Below are positions 43,246-52,807 of a stretch of 64,000 nt of DNA, piece by piece. Every line of letters begins with the position of its first letter. The first letter of the stretch is position 1. This DNA is from Pedobacter chitinilyticus (GTDB taxonomy: Bacteria; Bacteroidota; Bacteroidia; Sphingobacteriales; Sphingobacteriaceae), in assembly GCF_003313385.1 (NCBI RefSeq), contig NZ_QMHN01000006.1, positions 173,158-237,157 of the forward strand, written 5' to 3'. Under the pieces are notes generated by a model, which saw only the letters and a list, made by a program, of their open reading frames with translations, made no database searches and was not told the origin of the DNA. The position numbers were made by a program, and so were the translations under genes.

Positions 43246-43335
43246 GGGTTATTTTGGTTAATCGATTAACTGTAAAAACTGGTTAATTGTATTTGATAAT
43301 CGATTAACCGATTAAACGTTTCTCACAATTAACCT

Positions 43336-43343
43336 TATCTTTG
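43336..43343 (+). promoter_or_regulatory. -7 box TATCTTTG for engB
   Basis: TATCTTTG ends four bases before the engB ATG and fits TAnnTTTG. With the box for ubiE it forms a divergent promoter pair about 90 bases apart around AT-rich palindromes. Confidence 0.5.
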
Positions 43344-43347
43344 CAAA

Positions 43348-43992
43348 ATGATTATTAAATCGGCAACCTTTGTAGTTAGTAATACCAAAGTATCGGCTTT
43401 GCCTTTACCAGACATGCCTGAATATGCTTTTATAGGTCGTTCTAACGTAGGAAAATCGTCATTGATCAACATGTTGGTGAACCAGCAAGGCTTGGCAAAA
43501 ACCTCTCAGAAACCAGGAAAGACACAGTTAATTAACCATTTTCTAATTAACGAGAAATGGTACATTGTGGATTTACCAGGTTATGGCTATGCAAGAGTTT
43601 CTAAAAGCAGCAGAGAGAAATGGGAGAAATTCATTAGGGCTTATATTACCAAAAGGGAGAACCTACAGTGTGTTTTTGTTTTAATTGATAGCCGTTTGGA
43701 GCCACAGAAAATTGATTTGGAATTTTGCTCTTGGTTGGGCGAATGCCAAATTCCCTTTGCATTGGTTTACACTAAAGCAGATAAGCAATCTGGTCCAAAA
43801 ACTGATCAAAATGTAGCCAAGTTTAACAAAACCTTATTGGGTTGGTTTGAAGAAGTACCTCCATTTTTCGTTACCTCTGCTGAAAAAGGACAAGGCAAAG
43901 AGAAACTGCTGCAATTTGTTCAAGAGGTAAACCAAGATTTTGTAAAACCAATAATTGACCCTCAATTTTATTCTGCCAGCAAATCAGAGTAA
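43348..43992 (+). CDS. engB: Ribosome biogenesis GTPase EngB/YsxC
   Basis: A 214-residue GTPase with G1 GRSNVGKSS (residues 30-38), G3 DLPGYG and G4 TKADK. This family helps assemble the large ribosomal subunit. It is transcribed toward the prenyltransferase gene, 20 bases downstream. Confidence 0.95.
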   Translation: MIIKSATFVVSNTKVSALPLPDMPEYAFIGRSNVGKSSLINMLVNQQGLAKTSQKPGKTQLINHFLINEKWYIVDLPGYGYARVSKSSREKWEKFIRAYITKRENLQCVFVLIDSRLEPQKIDLEFCSWLGECQIPFALVYTKADKQSGPKTDQNVAKFNKTLLGWFEEVPPFFVTSAEKGQGKEKLLQFVQEVNQDFVKPIIDPQFYSASKSE

Positions 43993-44012
43993 TCCGTTTT
44001 TTTAGTACGTTA

Positions 44013-44870
44013 ATGAAGAAATTTTTCTCTTTAGTTTTATTTGCCCACTCCATATTTGCAATGCCTTTTGCCTTTATTGGATTTTTTTTGGGCGTAACCA
44101 CTACTGCTAATCCATTTAATTGGTATTTATTATTGGCTGTGGTACTTTGCATGGTATTTGCCCGTAATGCCGCGATGGCTTTCAATAGGTATTTGGACCG
44201 TGATATTGATGCTAAAAACCCTCGTACAGTTATGCGAGATATTCCTTCTGGAAAAATTTCAGCGAGAGCTGCACTCATTTTTGTGATTGTTAACTGCGTG
44301 CTTTTTATTGCTACTACCTATTTAATTAACCCACTTTGCTTTTACCTGTCGCCAATTGCTATTTTTGTGGTATTGTTTTATAGTTACACCAAACGTTTCA
44401 CGGCCTTATGTCACTTGGTATTAGGTCTTGGACTAGGTTTGGCTCCCATAGGCGCTTACATTGCGGTTACAGGTCAATTTAACATTGTGCCTGTTTTATA
44501 TTCGCTTGCAGTACTATTTTGGGTAAGTGGTTTCGATATTATTTATGCTTTGCAGGATGAGGATTTTGACCGTTCTGAGAAACTACATTCTATCCCATCG
44601 GCATTAGGTCGTAAAAATGCACTCAGACTTTCGTCTTTTCTACATGTATTGTCGGCAGCTTGCGTGATAACGCCTATTTACTTCATGGATTTTGGATGGC
44701 CATATTATGCTGGAGTGGTGTTTTTCTGTACCATGCTCATTTACCAGCACCGTTTGGTCAAACCTAACGACATCAGTAAAGTGGATAGGGCCTTTGCTAC
44801 GACTAACGGTTATGCCTCTGTGGTATTTGCTATTTGTTTTTTGGTAGATGCTTATTTGAAAACCAGATAG
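44013..44870 (+). CDS. UbiA-family polyprenyltransferase
   Basis: A 285-residue membrane enzyme with about eight spans. The first Asp-rich motif is NRYLDRDIDAKN (near residues 53-64) and the second is YALQDEDFDRSEKL (near 184-197), the two magnesium-diphosphate sites of UbiA enzymes. It attaches a prenyl chain to an aromatic acid; the closest roles are 4-hydroxybenzoate or futalosine-route menaquinone prenylation (MqnP-like). Nearby ubiE supports a quinone role. Confidence 0.9.
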   Translation: MKKFFSLVLFAHSIFAMPFAFIGFFLGVTTTANPFNWYLLLAVVLCMVFARNAAMAFNRYLDRDIDAKNPRTVMRDIPSGKISARAALIFVIVNCVLFIATTYLINPLCFYLSPIAIFVVLFYSYTKRFTALCHLVLGLGLGLAPIGAYIAVTGQFNIVPVLYSLAVLFWVSGFDIIYALQDEDFDRSEKLHSIPSALGRKNALRLSSFLHVLSAACVITPIYFMDFGWPYYAGVVFFCTMLIYQHRLVKPNDISKVDRAFATTNGYASVVFAICFLVDAYLKTR

Positions 44871-45115
44871 TTTTTTAATGGTTAATGGTTAAGGATCAAT
44901 GGTTAATAAGCTCATTTTCCGCTGATTTAGCAGATTCCAAGCCACAAATTAAACTTGCTAAATTCCACCACTAATCTCTAACTACCAGTTCTTGGTCAAT
45001 TCCTAACACACCCGCTGATTCAACAGATCTTAATCGCAAGGTTATAGGAGATTTGCCCACCAAGAGATAACTTTCCCTAGTTTCTAACTACTAATTCCTA
45101 ATCCCTAGCCACTAC

Positions 45116-47080
45116 TTAAACAGGCAACCTATTCAGTTCAATATCGTCTGGGCTTACGAAAATCAACGGTACTTTTTCCACGTCAACGTAGCTTGAATCT
45201 AAACCAAAACTGGTTACTTCAGACAAACTCAACTTTTTAAGGATAAAATAGTAGTCCATAATGGTCTCTTCGTAGAAACTCAGATTGGTAAACTTACTCA
45301 GGTGCTTTTCGAGTAGGATGAATCTAAAATCGCCCGCAATTTTGTGCTTATTTAGCGAAGTATATTGACTCGTAATATCTACCTCTCCGTTTTTCACCAA
45401 TTCCTCAACCACCTTACGGTACAATAGATTTACGCGTTGCTCTATCCTGAAACCAAGTTTAAAATCAATTCTGATCAATTTTCCAGGGATCAGAAATTCT
45501 ACTTTGTAATCCATGGTATAAGGTTCATCCATTACGTCCACATGCACCAACCAATAAACGTCGGCTCGCTTAGGTTCCTTTTGAATGATGGAATAAACAA
45601 TTTTTGATTCTATCTCAGTCTTGAAATTAGCACTGGTTAGATATACCAATTGCGACGAGAACTTAGGTACTGATGTATCGTTACTTAATTCCTTAATGAT
45701 CTCGTAGTAATCTTCAATCTCTACATATTTTACAAACCTATTTTTGATTTTACGAGCTGCGTACCAAGTCCACATTACGCTAAGCAAAACCATACTGATT
45801 AACAAAGTCACCCAGCCGCCGTGTACAAATTTAGCCATGTTACCTACCAAGAAAGCAAGCTCAATAGCCATGTAAATGATTACAAAAATTGCAATTAAGT
45901 ACTTTGGAAATTTCTTCCTTAACATATATACGGCCACTAAAATGGTGGTCATTAAAAAAGTAAGGTTAATGGCCAAACCATAGGCCCCTTCCATGTTATC
46001 TGATTTTTGGAAAACCAGTACGATAATGATACAGCCTATACAAAGCAACCAATTGATAGAAGGCACATATAATTGACCTTTTTGCACACTAGGGTAATTG
46101 ATACGCACTTTTGGCCAAAGGTTTAACCTTACAGCCTCAGAAATCAAAGTAAAAGAACCAGAAATCATGGCCTGCGATGCAATTACCGCCGCTGTAGTTG
46201 CCAAAATGACCAGATATAGCACCATACTTTCTGGCACCAACTTAAAGAAAGGATTAGAAAGCGCATCATGTGGATCGTAGCTTCCAGCATTTTTCAACAC
46301 CCAAACACCCTGTCCTAAATAATTAAGAATCAACATCAGCTTTACGAAAATCCAGCTGATGCGAATATTATTTCTACCGCAGTGGCCTAAATCGCTGTAT
46401 AGTGCTTCAGCTCCAGTAGTACAAAGGAAAACACCGCCTAATATCAACATTGCTCCAGGATTGGTAGCCATCAGATGAATGGCATAGTAAGGATTCAATG
46501 CTTTAAAAATCCAAGGATCGTGAATCACTTGTAAAACACCTATTACCCCTAGCGTACCAAACCAAAACATCATGATTGGTCCGAATAACTTACCCACTAA
46601 GTTGGTTCCAAACTGCTGGATAATAAACAAAAGGGCGATAATAGAAATTACAATAGGAATAACCTGTACTTCGGGAAACTTCAATTTCAAACCTTCTATG
46701 GCCGATGTCACGGTAATACTTGGTGTAATCATCCCATCAGCTAAAAGTGCTGCCCCACCTATAATAGCTGGAACAACTAGCCATTTGGCCTTTTTACGCA
46801 CCAACGAGTAGAGCGAAAAAATCCCACCTTCACCTTTGTTATCAGCCCTAAGGGTAATAATTACATATTTTACAGTCGTTTGGAGGGTTAATGTCCAGAT
46901 GATACACGACAATGCGCCAAGTACCAAATCAGGAGTGATGTGCTGGCCAGTATCGATTACCGACTTAAAAATTGCTTTTAAAGTATAAAGGGGAGATGTC
47001 CCTATATCACCAAACACTATTCCCAGTGTGACTAATAACCCTCCGGCAGTGAGGGCATTAACGTTTTTATGACTTGACAC
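45116..47080 (-). CDS. kup: KUP-family potassium transporter
   Basis: A 654-residue symporter with about 12 membrane spans in residues 10-450 and a cytoplasmic C-terminal domain. The signature VFGDIGTSPLYT near residues 23-34 is diagnostic of KUP/HAK/KT potassium uptake proteins. The start is GTG at 47080, as the family begins just before ALTAGGLLVTLGI. It is monocistronic. Confidence 0.95.
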   Translation of the reverse strand: MSSHKNVNALTAGGLLVTLGIVFGDIGTSPLYTLKAIFKSVIDTGQHITPDLVLGALSCIIWTLTLQTTVKYVIITLRADNKGEGGIFSLYSLVRKKAKWLVVPAIIGGAALLADGMITPSITVTSAIEGLKLKFPEVQVIPIVISIIALLFIIQQFGTNLVGKLFGPIMMFWFGTLGVIGVLQVIHDPWIFKALNPYYAIHLMATNPGAMLILGGVFLCTTGAEALYSDLGHCGRNNIRISWIFVKLMLILNYLGQGVWVLKNAGSYDPHDALSNPFFKLVPESMVLYLVILATTAAVIASQAMISGSFTLISEAVRLNLWPKVRINYPSVQKGQLYVPSINWLLCIGCIIIVLVFQKSDNMEGAYGLAINLTFLMTTILVAVYMLRKKFPKYLIAIFVIIYMAIELAFLVGNMAKFVHGGWVTLLISMVLLSVMWTWYAARKIKNRFVKYVEIEDYYEIIKELSNDTSVPKFSSQLVYLTSANFKTEIESKIVYSIIQKEPKRADVYWLVHVDVMDEPYTMDYKVEFLIPGKLIRIDFKLGFRIEQRVNLLYRKVVEELVKNGEVDITSQYTSLNKHKIAGDFRFILLEKHLSKFTNLSFYEETIMDYYFILKKLSLSEVTSFGLDSSYVDVEKVPLIFVSPDDIELNRLPV

Positions 47081-47099
47081 GTACTTAAAAATTTGACTG

Positions 47100-47107
47100 C
47101 AAAATTA
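47100..47107 (-). promoter_or_regulatory. -7 box TAATTTTG for kup
   Basis: On the minus strand TAATTTTG lies 19 bases before the kup GTG start and fits TAnnTTTG. Confidence 0.5.
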
Positions 47108-47232
47108 CATTAAATAATTAGGATAAAAACCTATTTCATTAAAAAGCTGAAACTTATCAAAAATCTCGGCTTAATTAGGAGAAATTATACCTTGTTAAAT
47201 ATTGTTAAATAATAGAATTACACCACCTTTTG

Positions 47233-47265
47233 TTTGAATTCTTTGTTTAATTATTTATATTTTTG
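47233..47265 (+). promoter_or_regulatory. Bacteroidota promoter TTTG-N21-TATTTTTG
   Basis: The -33 box TTTG (47233-47236) and the -7 box TATTTTTG (47258-47265) are spaced by 21 bases, matching the Bacteroidota consensus TTTG-N19-21-TAnnTTTG. It drives the small T9SS gene at 47278 with a very short leader. Confidence 0.6.
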
Positions 47266-47277
47266 TGAAACATTTTA

Positions 47278-47799
47278 ATGAAAACCCACGGAGTAAAAAT
47301 AGCGCTCAATTTAAATATAGCATGCCTCATTGCAATGCTTTTGCTGATGTGCTCTGTTGTTTTTGCTCAAAAAGTTGATACCAGCCGAATTTCTTTAAGA
47401 CCGAAAACCAAACCAGCGTCTAAATTTCCAGTTATTAAAGGCAGCGTGCAACCCTACAAACCAAATGTTTATAATTACTTACCTTCTGTAGTCCCAACAA
47501 GTAACGCCAAAGCTCCTGCCAAGGAAAAAAGCGAAAAGAACCTTACTGTCCTTAAAATCTACCCAAATCCAGTAGTAGAACAATTAAACATTAACCTGCG
47601 TTTGGAAAAGGAAACCAATTTATCCATTAAAATTACTGATTTGTTAGGCAACGACATCGTAACACTTACCAACGAACGATTACCTCACGGTGAGCACACC
47701 AAAACCTACAATATGCCTTCTAAACTAAATGCAGGCATCTATTTTCTTCGCATTATGGCAGGCAGCGAACCTGTAATTAAAAAAATATCGGTACTCTAA
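47278..47799 (+). CDS. Small T9SS type A sorting-domain protein
   Basis: A 173-residue protein made of a signal peptide (about 1-30), a 60-residue basic Lys/Pro/Ser-rich linker and a complete T9SS type A C-terminal domain (LKIYPNPVVEQL onward, ending IKKISVL). It has almost no cargo of its own, which is unusual. The linker could be a small surface peptide. It is well expressed if the consensus promoter is used. It is divergent from kup. Confidence 0.8.
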   Translation: MKTHGVKIALNLNIACLIAMLLLMCSVVFAQKVDTSRISLRPKTKPASKFPVIKGSVQPYKPNVYNYLPSVVPTSNAKAPAKEKSEKNLTVLKIYPNPVVEQLNINLRLEKETNLSIKITDLLGNDIVTLTNERLPHGEHTKTYNMPSKLNAGIYFLRIMAGSEPVIKKISVL

Positions 47800-47817
47800 T
47801 ATCAATTTTTCTTTTGT

Positions 47818-47825
47818 TAGTTTTG
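47818..47825 (+). promoter_or_regulatory. -7 box TAGTTTTG for FAH-family gene
   Basis: TAGTTTTG ends four bases before the ATG at 47830 and fits TAnnTTTG. Confidence 0.45.
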
Positions 47826-47829
47826 CAAT

Positions 47830-48441
47830 ATGAAGATCATTGCAATAGGCAGAAACTATGCCGCACATGCCGCAGAACTTAATAATGCCATCCCAACCAA
47901 GCCTATCATTTTTTTAAAGCCTGATACCGCTGTTTTAAAAGACAATAAGCCTTTCTATATCCCTAGTTTTTCTAATGATGTGCATTACGAGTTAGAAATT
48001 GTATTGAAGATTTGTAAAGAAGGCAAACATATTTCAGAAAAATTTGCGGCCAACTATTATGATGAAATTGGCTTAGGGGTTGATTTTACCGCTAGGGATA
48101 TCCAAGCAGAGCATAAAGAAAAAGGATTACCTTGGGAACTTGCCAAAGCTTTCGACAACTCTGCCGTAGTAAGCAGCTTTTTGCCAAAAAGTGATTACAT
48201 CAATCTTTACGATTTGAAGTTTGAGCTACAAAAAAATAGCGAAACCAAACAGTTAGGGCATACTGCAAACCTTTTGTTTTCGTTTGAAAAGATTATCTCC
48301 TTCGTTTCCCAATACATCACCCTAAAAAAAGGCGACCTTATTTTCACTGGAACGCCAGAAGGTGTAGGAAGAGTAGACCAAGGTGACAGATTAGAAGCTT
48401 GGCTTGAAGGCAAACAACTCCTTAATTTCGAAATAAAGTAA
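47830..48441 (+). CDS. Fumarylacetoacetate hydrolase family protein
   Basis: A 203-residue protein with the FAH fold: KIIAIGRNYAAHAAEL at the start, HYELEIVLKI (metal-binding Glu pair) near 57 and the terminal LIFTGTPEGVGRV. Short FAH-family members act as acylpyruvate hydrolases or oxaloacetate decarboxylases; the substrate is unknown here. It is followed 3 bases later by the M23 peptidase gene. Confidence 0.9.
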   Translation: MKIIAIGRNYAAHAAELNNAIPTKPIIFLKPDTAVLKDNKPFYIPSFSNDVHYELEIVLKICKEGKHISEKFAANYYDEIGLGVDFTARDIQAEHKEKGLPWELAKAFDNSAVVSSFLPKSDYINLYDLKFELQKNSETKQLGHTANLLFSFEKIISFVSQYITLKKGDLIFTGTPEGVGRVDQGDRLEAWLEGKQLLNFEIK

Positions 48442-48444
48442 AAG

Positions 48445-50172
48445 ATGCGCCATTACATTACCTATTTAGCTGCTGTTTTTTCGGCATTCCTTTCGTTTGA
48501 TTCAAAAGCTCAGCAAACCTACAGCAACAACACCTATCCATTAACAGATTTTAGGTCACCGTTGGATATCGAACCACCCGCACTGGCAGGTTCGTTTGGT
48601 GAGCTACGTGCTAACCACTTCCACTCTGGTATCGACTTTAGAACCAATCAGCGAATAGGCTACCCAGTTTATGCACCGGCAGACGGATTCATCTCTCGTT
48701 TAAGGGTACAAAACAGTGGCTTTGGGCTAGCACTTTATATTAACCACCCCAATGGCTACACCACCGTTTATGGGCACTTATCTAGGTTTAATCCCAAGAT
48801 AGCGCAAATTGTAAAAAATACTCAATACAAAAAGCAGTCGTATGAGATTGACGAATTTCCAGCGGCCGATCTCATTCCAGTTAGAAAAGGAGAAGTAATT
48901 GCTTACACAGGCAATACGGGTAGTTCTGGAGGGCCGCATTTGCATTTCGAAATAAGAGATAGCAAAACCGAAGCTACGATTAATCCTCAATTGTTGGGCA
49001 TCAGCATTCCCGACAATATCCCCCCCGTCATTCATGCTATGTATGTTTACCGCCTAAATGGCAAGCCATTTAATGAGGTTACCCCTAAGCAATATTTCCA
49101 AGTGACGGGCGGTAAAGGAACTTATAAACTGAACCAAGTAAGCACTATCCATTTAAATGGCGAAGTCGGTTTTGCCATTGTAGTTAACGACAGACACAAT
49201 GGGGCATCGGGCAATAATGGTGTTTATTCTATTGAACTAGCGGTAGACGATATTACCGTTTATACCTCTGCACTGGAGCGTTTTACCTTCGACAATAGCA
49301 AAGCTATCAATTCGCATATTGATTACCCCACTTATCTACGCACCAAACAGAGCATCCAAAAAAGCTTTGTAGATCCAGGAAATCCACTACAGATTTATTT
49401 CAACTTGGTTAACAATGGTCGCATTACCTTTAACGATGGCAAGCTACATGCCGTTAAATACACCATTACAGATGCACGGGGGAATAAAAGCACTTTAGCA
49501 TTTAACGTGCTTGCAGACGCCAAAGCAGTGATTAACACCCCTGATTTACCTGCTGGCACGCTGTTTAGTTACAACAAACAAAATGAATTTAGCAATAACG
49601 AGGTAAAAGTAATTTTGCCCAAAGGCACCTTGTACAACGACCTTAATTTCATTTATAAAAAAACTGCCAAGCCGCAGCAAAATGCCTTTTCCGAAATTCA
49701 CAACATCCAAAACACCTTTACGCCATTACACACTGGCTTTGAGCTTTGGATAAAAGCCGATAGCGCATTAACCAAATACCAAAGCAAAGCGCTCATTGTT
49801 AACAGCAATCGTTCATCACAGGGTGGCTATTTCGAAAACGGTTGGGTAAAAACCAAGCCTCGTAACTTCGGCAACTTTTTTATCGCTATCGATACCATTG
49901 CCCCTAACATCGTTCCCGTAAACATTGCTAACGGAAAAAATATGGCAGGCCTCAGCAAAATGAGTTTTAGGATAAGCGATAACCTTTCTGGCATCAAAAG
50001 CTTTAACGGCTATATCGATGGCAAATGGGTATTGATGGAATTTGATACTAAAACAGCCAGCCTTTGGCATAACTTCGATGAAAAAACAACCACTGGTAAA
50101 CATACTTTTGAGTTACTTGTTGTTGATATGAAAGACAATACAAAGAGATACGCTATTGAGTTTTACAGGTAA
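48445..50172 (+). CDS. Exported M23-family metallopeptidase
   Basis: A 575-residue protein with a signal peptide (1-22). The lysostaphin-type M23 domain has its zinc ligands in HFHSGIDF (His60, Asp64) and HLHFE (near residue 169). The remainder is a long beta-rich region of unknown fold. M23 enzymes cut peptidoglycan cross-bridges, so it is likely a cell wall endopeptidase. It is probably co-transcribed with the FAH-family gene. Confidence 0.88.
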   Translation: MRHYITYLAAVFSAFLSFDSKAQQTYSNNTYPLTDFRSPLDIEPPALAGSFGELRANHFHSGIDFRTNQRIGYPVYAPADGFISRLRVQNSGFGLALYINHPNGYTTVYGHLSRFNPKIAQIVKNTQYKKQSYEIDEFPAADLIPVRKGEVIAYTGNTGSSGGPHLHFEIRDSKTEATINPQLLGISIPDNIPPVIHAMYVYRLNGKPFNEVTPKQYFQVTGGKGTYKLNQVSTIHLNGEVGFAIVVNDRHNGASGNNGVYSIELAVDDITVYTSALERFTFDNSKAINSHIDYPTYLRTKQSIQKSFVDPGNPLQIYFNLVNNGRITFNDGKLHAVKYTITDARGNKSTLAFNVLADAKAVINTPDLPAGTLFSYNKQNEFSNNEVKVILPKGTLYNDLNFIYKKTAKPQQNAFSEIHNIQNTFTPLHTGFELWIKADSALTKYQSKALIVNSNRSSQGGYFENGWVKTKPRNFGNFFIAIDTIAPNIVPVNIANGKNMAGLSKMSFRISDNLSGIKSFNGYIDGKWVLMEFDTKTASLWHNFDEKTTTGKHTFELLVVDMKDNTKRYAIEFYR

Positions 50173-50215
50173 TTAAACCATTCATTCGAAACTTCATCAT
50201 TCAACCATAAAAAAT

Positions 50216-50677
50216 ATGAGCACATTAAAAGAAGGCGATAAAGCGCCTGCGTTTTCTGCAAAAGACCAAAACGGAAATACCATTACCCTCGACCAGTTTA
50301 AGGGCAAGAAAGTGGTTTTATATTTTTATCCAAAAGATGACACCCCTGGTTGCACTGCAGAGGCTTGTGATTTTAGAGACAACTACCAAGGTTTACAAGC
50401 AAAGGGCATCGAAGTCCTTGGCGTAAGTGTAGATGATGAAAAATCACACCAAAAATTTATTACCAAGCACAATTTGCCATTCACGCTTTTGGCTGATACC
50501 GATAAAAACATTGTAGAAGCTTATGGCGTTTGGGGCGAAAAAAACATGTATGGCAAAAAATACATGGGTACCAACCGTGCTACTTTTGTCATTGACGAAG
50601 AAGGCAACATTGCTCACATCATCAAAAAAGTAGATACTAAAAATTCTACCGCGCAGGTGTTGGAATTGTTGAAATAG
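50216..50677 (+). CDS. bcp: Thioredoxin-dependent thiol peroxidase (Bcp/PrxQ)
   Basis: A 153-residue peroxiredoxin. Cys46 and Cys51 in DTPGCTAEACDFRD are the peroxidatic and resolving cysteines of the PrxQ type. It reduces hydroperoxides with thioredoxin. Its length is typical of the family. Confidence 0.95.
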   Translation: MSTLKEGDKAPAFSAKDQNGNTITLDQFKGKKVVLYFYPKDDTPGCTAEACDFRDNYQGLQAKGIEVLGVSVDDEKSHQKFITKHNLPFTLLADTDKNIVEAYGVWGEKNMYGKKYMGTNRATFVIDEEGNIAHIIKKVDTKNSTAQVLELLK

Positions 50678-50708
50678 GGTCTTTTAAAGACTTAAGAACA
50701 TTATAGAC

Positions 50709-50737
50709 TTACGAAGTTTTAGAAACTTCGTAAGTCT
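50709..50737. repeat. Hairpin repeat with ACTTACGAAG arms, copy 2
   Basis: ACTTACGAAG and CTTCGTAAGT enclose a TTTTAGAAA loop 31 bases after the bcp stop. The arms equal those at 5374-5402, and the loop equals the centre of the element at 5666-5698. It can also act as a terminator for bcp. Confidence 0.75.
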
Positions 50738-50757
50738 TCCCTCTCTCCTAATACAAC

Positions 50758-50793
50758 CCAAAAAAAATCCTTCCCAAAAACTGGAAAGGATTT
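50758..50793 (-). terminator. Terminator for the collagen-like operon
   Basis: On the minus strand GAAATCCTTTCC pairs with GGGAAGGATTT (one G-U pair) around a seven-base loop, followed by a T-run of seven. It lies about 20 bases past the stop of the OmpA gene. Confidence 0.85.
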
Positions 50794-50815
50794 CAGATTT
50801 ATGTGTGTATTTAAG

Positions 50816-52795
50816 TTAGTTCATCTGTTGTTTATCATTTTTAACTAAGGCCATTACTGGTATAACCTTCACAATTTTAAATTCAGTGCGGCGGTTAAGC
50901 TGATGCTGCGCTTCGGTACACTTTACGCCGTCAGCACATTGGTTAAGCAATTCCGTTTCACCTTTACCAATCGCTGTCAATCGGTCTGCGGCTACCCCTT
51001 TGTTCAGCAAGTAATCCATAGCGCTGTTAGCTCTCTTTTCAGACAACATTTGATTATAAGCCGCTTTACCTCTGGCATCGGTATGGGCAACCAGCTCCAT
51101 CTTCACGTTAGGCATATTTAGCATAAAGGCATTTACTTTATTCAAATCTCCTACGGCATCTGGTCTAATGTTCCATTTATTAAAATCGTAAAAAATGTTG
51201 TTAAGCTTTACCGTAAAAACACCCTTAGCTCTTTCCAACTCAAATTTAATATCGTAAATGGTAGACTGATTAATGCCTTTGGTAGAGATTTCGCCAGTTT
51301 GGCTGGTAAAATATTGTTGAGGATTTCCTTTTACAACGTAATCTGTCTCTTTATCCAAAGTGAAGGCAAACTTGCCATTGGCATCAGAAATAACAGTACT
51401 TTGAGTTCCTTTATCTTTGTTGAGCAATAAGATTTCTAAGCCAGCAATTGGTTGGTTAGTACCTTTTTCAACCACAGCGCCATTTACCGCATAAATCTTC
51501 TCTTGAGATTTCGGCTCGGCTTTAACGCCCGTAGCAAATCTATAAATATCATCTAGTCCTACGCCACCATTTCTATTACTCGAAAGATAGCCCGTTTTGT
51601 TATCATCATTAAATAAAACACCAAAATCGTCTTTCGGAGAATTAAGTGGCGCTCTTAAATTTTCTATATCTTTAAAGCTATTGCGACTACCTATCGCGGA
51701 AAAAATATCCAAACCACCCATCCCGATATGACCTTTTGAAGCAAAGTAGAATTTACCATCATTTCTAACGGTCGGGAAAACATCATCTTGAGGAGTATTG
51801 ATTTGGTTGCCACAATTTACAGGCTGACTCCAACTTCCGTTCGCCAATTTTTCGCTGTAATACAAGTCCATGCCACCAAATCCACCAGGCATATCAGAAG
51901 CGAAATACAAAAGCTTTCCATCAGGTGACAAAGCTGGATGCTGTACTGAAAATGTACCTCCGCTATTAAAAGGCAGTTTATCTTTTTCTATCCATTCATC
52001 CCCTTTTTTAACCGCAATCAATAGGTATTGCTTTCCTACCTCTCCCAGTTTCGCCTTTTTATTGCTCGCCAATACCGATCTGGTAAAAATAAGCGTGTCC
52101 AAACTTGGGTATACCGCTACTGGACCGCTATGGAAACCTTTATTGATAGAACCTTTTAAGATATCCACTTGCTTAGAAGAAGGCGTGGCACTATATATTT
52201 TCAAATAAGGATTACCTGTCCACCCGTACACTTCCTGTCCTTTTTTATTTTTTTGCCAACGATCTGAAATGAAAAGGATTTTAGAACCGAATTTAGCTGG
52301 ACTAAAGTCAGAGTTTTCGGAGTTAAGACCAATTTCACTTTCCACAAAAGCACCTATGTCTGGATTTTCGGCCCAAATTTTTGCTACGCCGCAAATGTTC
52401 GCTTGTTTCTCTGCCTCTTTAGCTTGCGCTGGAGTTTTTTGTCCCCAGGTAGTATAGTTAATAGCAGCCTCATCAAACTTCCCGTTTTGCTTTAGGGCAT
52501 CCGCTAAGTATTTGTAATTATCCGCTGAAGCATCGGGATAGCTCAATGTCTTTTTATACCAAATCTCAGCGGCTTCGGCATTATTGATAAATCTATAGCA
52601 GTTGGCAATTTTTTGGGCTACGTCCATGCTAGGATTGGTCTTCATGATCTTATCATAAATCTCAAGTGCATATTTATAGTCGAGTTGCCTATAAAGCTTA
52701 TCGGCTTCCTTTATATCGTCAGAAAATAATACCGAAGGCAGGAGATAAATGAGCAAGAAAAGAGCCGAAACCCTGTAAAACTTTTTAAATGTCAT
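50816..52795 (-). CDS. OmpA-family protein with TPR, PD40 propeller and CRD (PorE-like)
   Basis: A 659-residue exported protein. Residues 30-130 are TPR-like, 160-420 hold WD40-like/PD40 repeats (ALSPDGKLLYFASDMPGG, NDGKFYFASKGH), 440-540 are a carboxypeptidase-regulatory-like beta domain, and 545-650 an OmpA peptidoglycan-binding domain (VELVAHTDARG region). The order matches T9SS PorE and its paralogues. No lipobox is evident, whereas PorE is a lipoprotein. It is the last gene of the collagen-like operon and probably anchors the surface module to the cell wall. Confidence 0.88.
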   Translation of the reverse strand: MTFKKFYRVSALFLLIYLLPSVLFSDDIKEADKLYRQLDYKYALEIYDKIMKTNPSMDVAQKIANCYRFINNAEAAEIWYKKTLSYPDASADNYKYLADALKQNGKFDEAAINYTTWGQKTPAQAKEAEKQANICGVAKIWAENPDIGAFVESEIGLNSENSDFSPAKFGSKILFISDRWQKNKKGQEVYGWTGNPYLKIYSATPSSKQVDILKGSINKGFHSGPVAVYPSLDTLIFTRSVLASNKKAKLGEVGKQYLLIAVKKGDEWIEKDKLPFNSGGTFSVQHPALSPDGKLLYFASDMPGGFGGMDLYYSEKLANGSWSQPVNCGNQINTPQDDVFPTVRNDGKFYFASKGHIGMGGLDIFSAIGSRNSFKDIENLRAPLNSPKDDFGVLFNDDNKTGYLSSNRNGGVGLDDIYRFATGVKAEPKSQEKIYAVNGAVVEKGTNQPIAGLEILLLNKDKGTQSTVISDANGKFAFTLDKETDYVVKGNPQQYFTSQTGEISTKGINQSTIYDIKFELERAKGVFTVKLNNIFYDFNKWNIRPDAVGDLNKVNAFMLNMPNVKMELVAHTDARGKAAYNQMLSEKRANSAMDYLLNKGVAADRLTAIGKGETELLNQCADGVKCTEAQHQLNRRTEFKIVKVIPVMALVKNDKQQMN

Positions 52796-52807
52796 AGAAA
52801 CTCTGCG

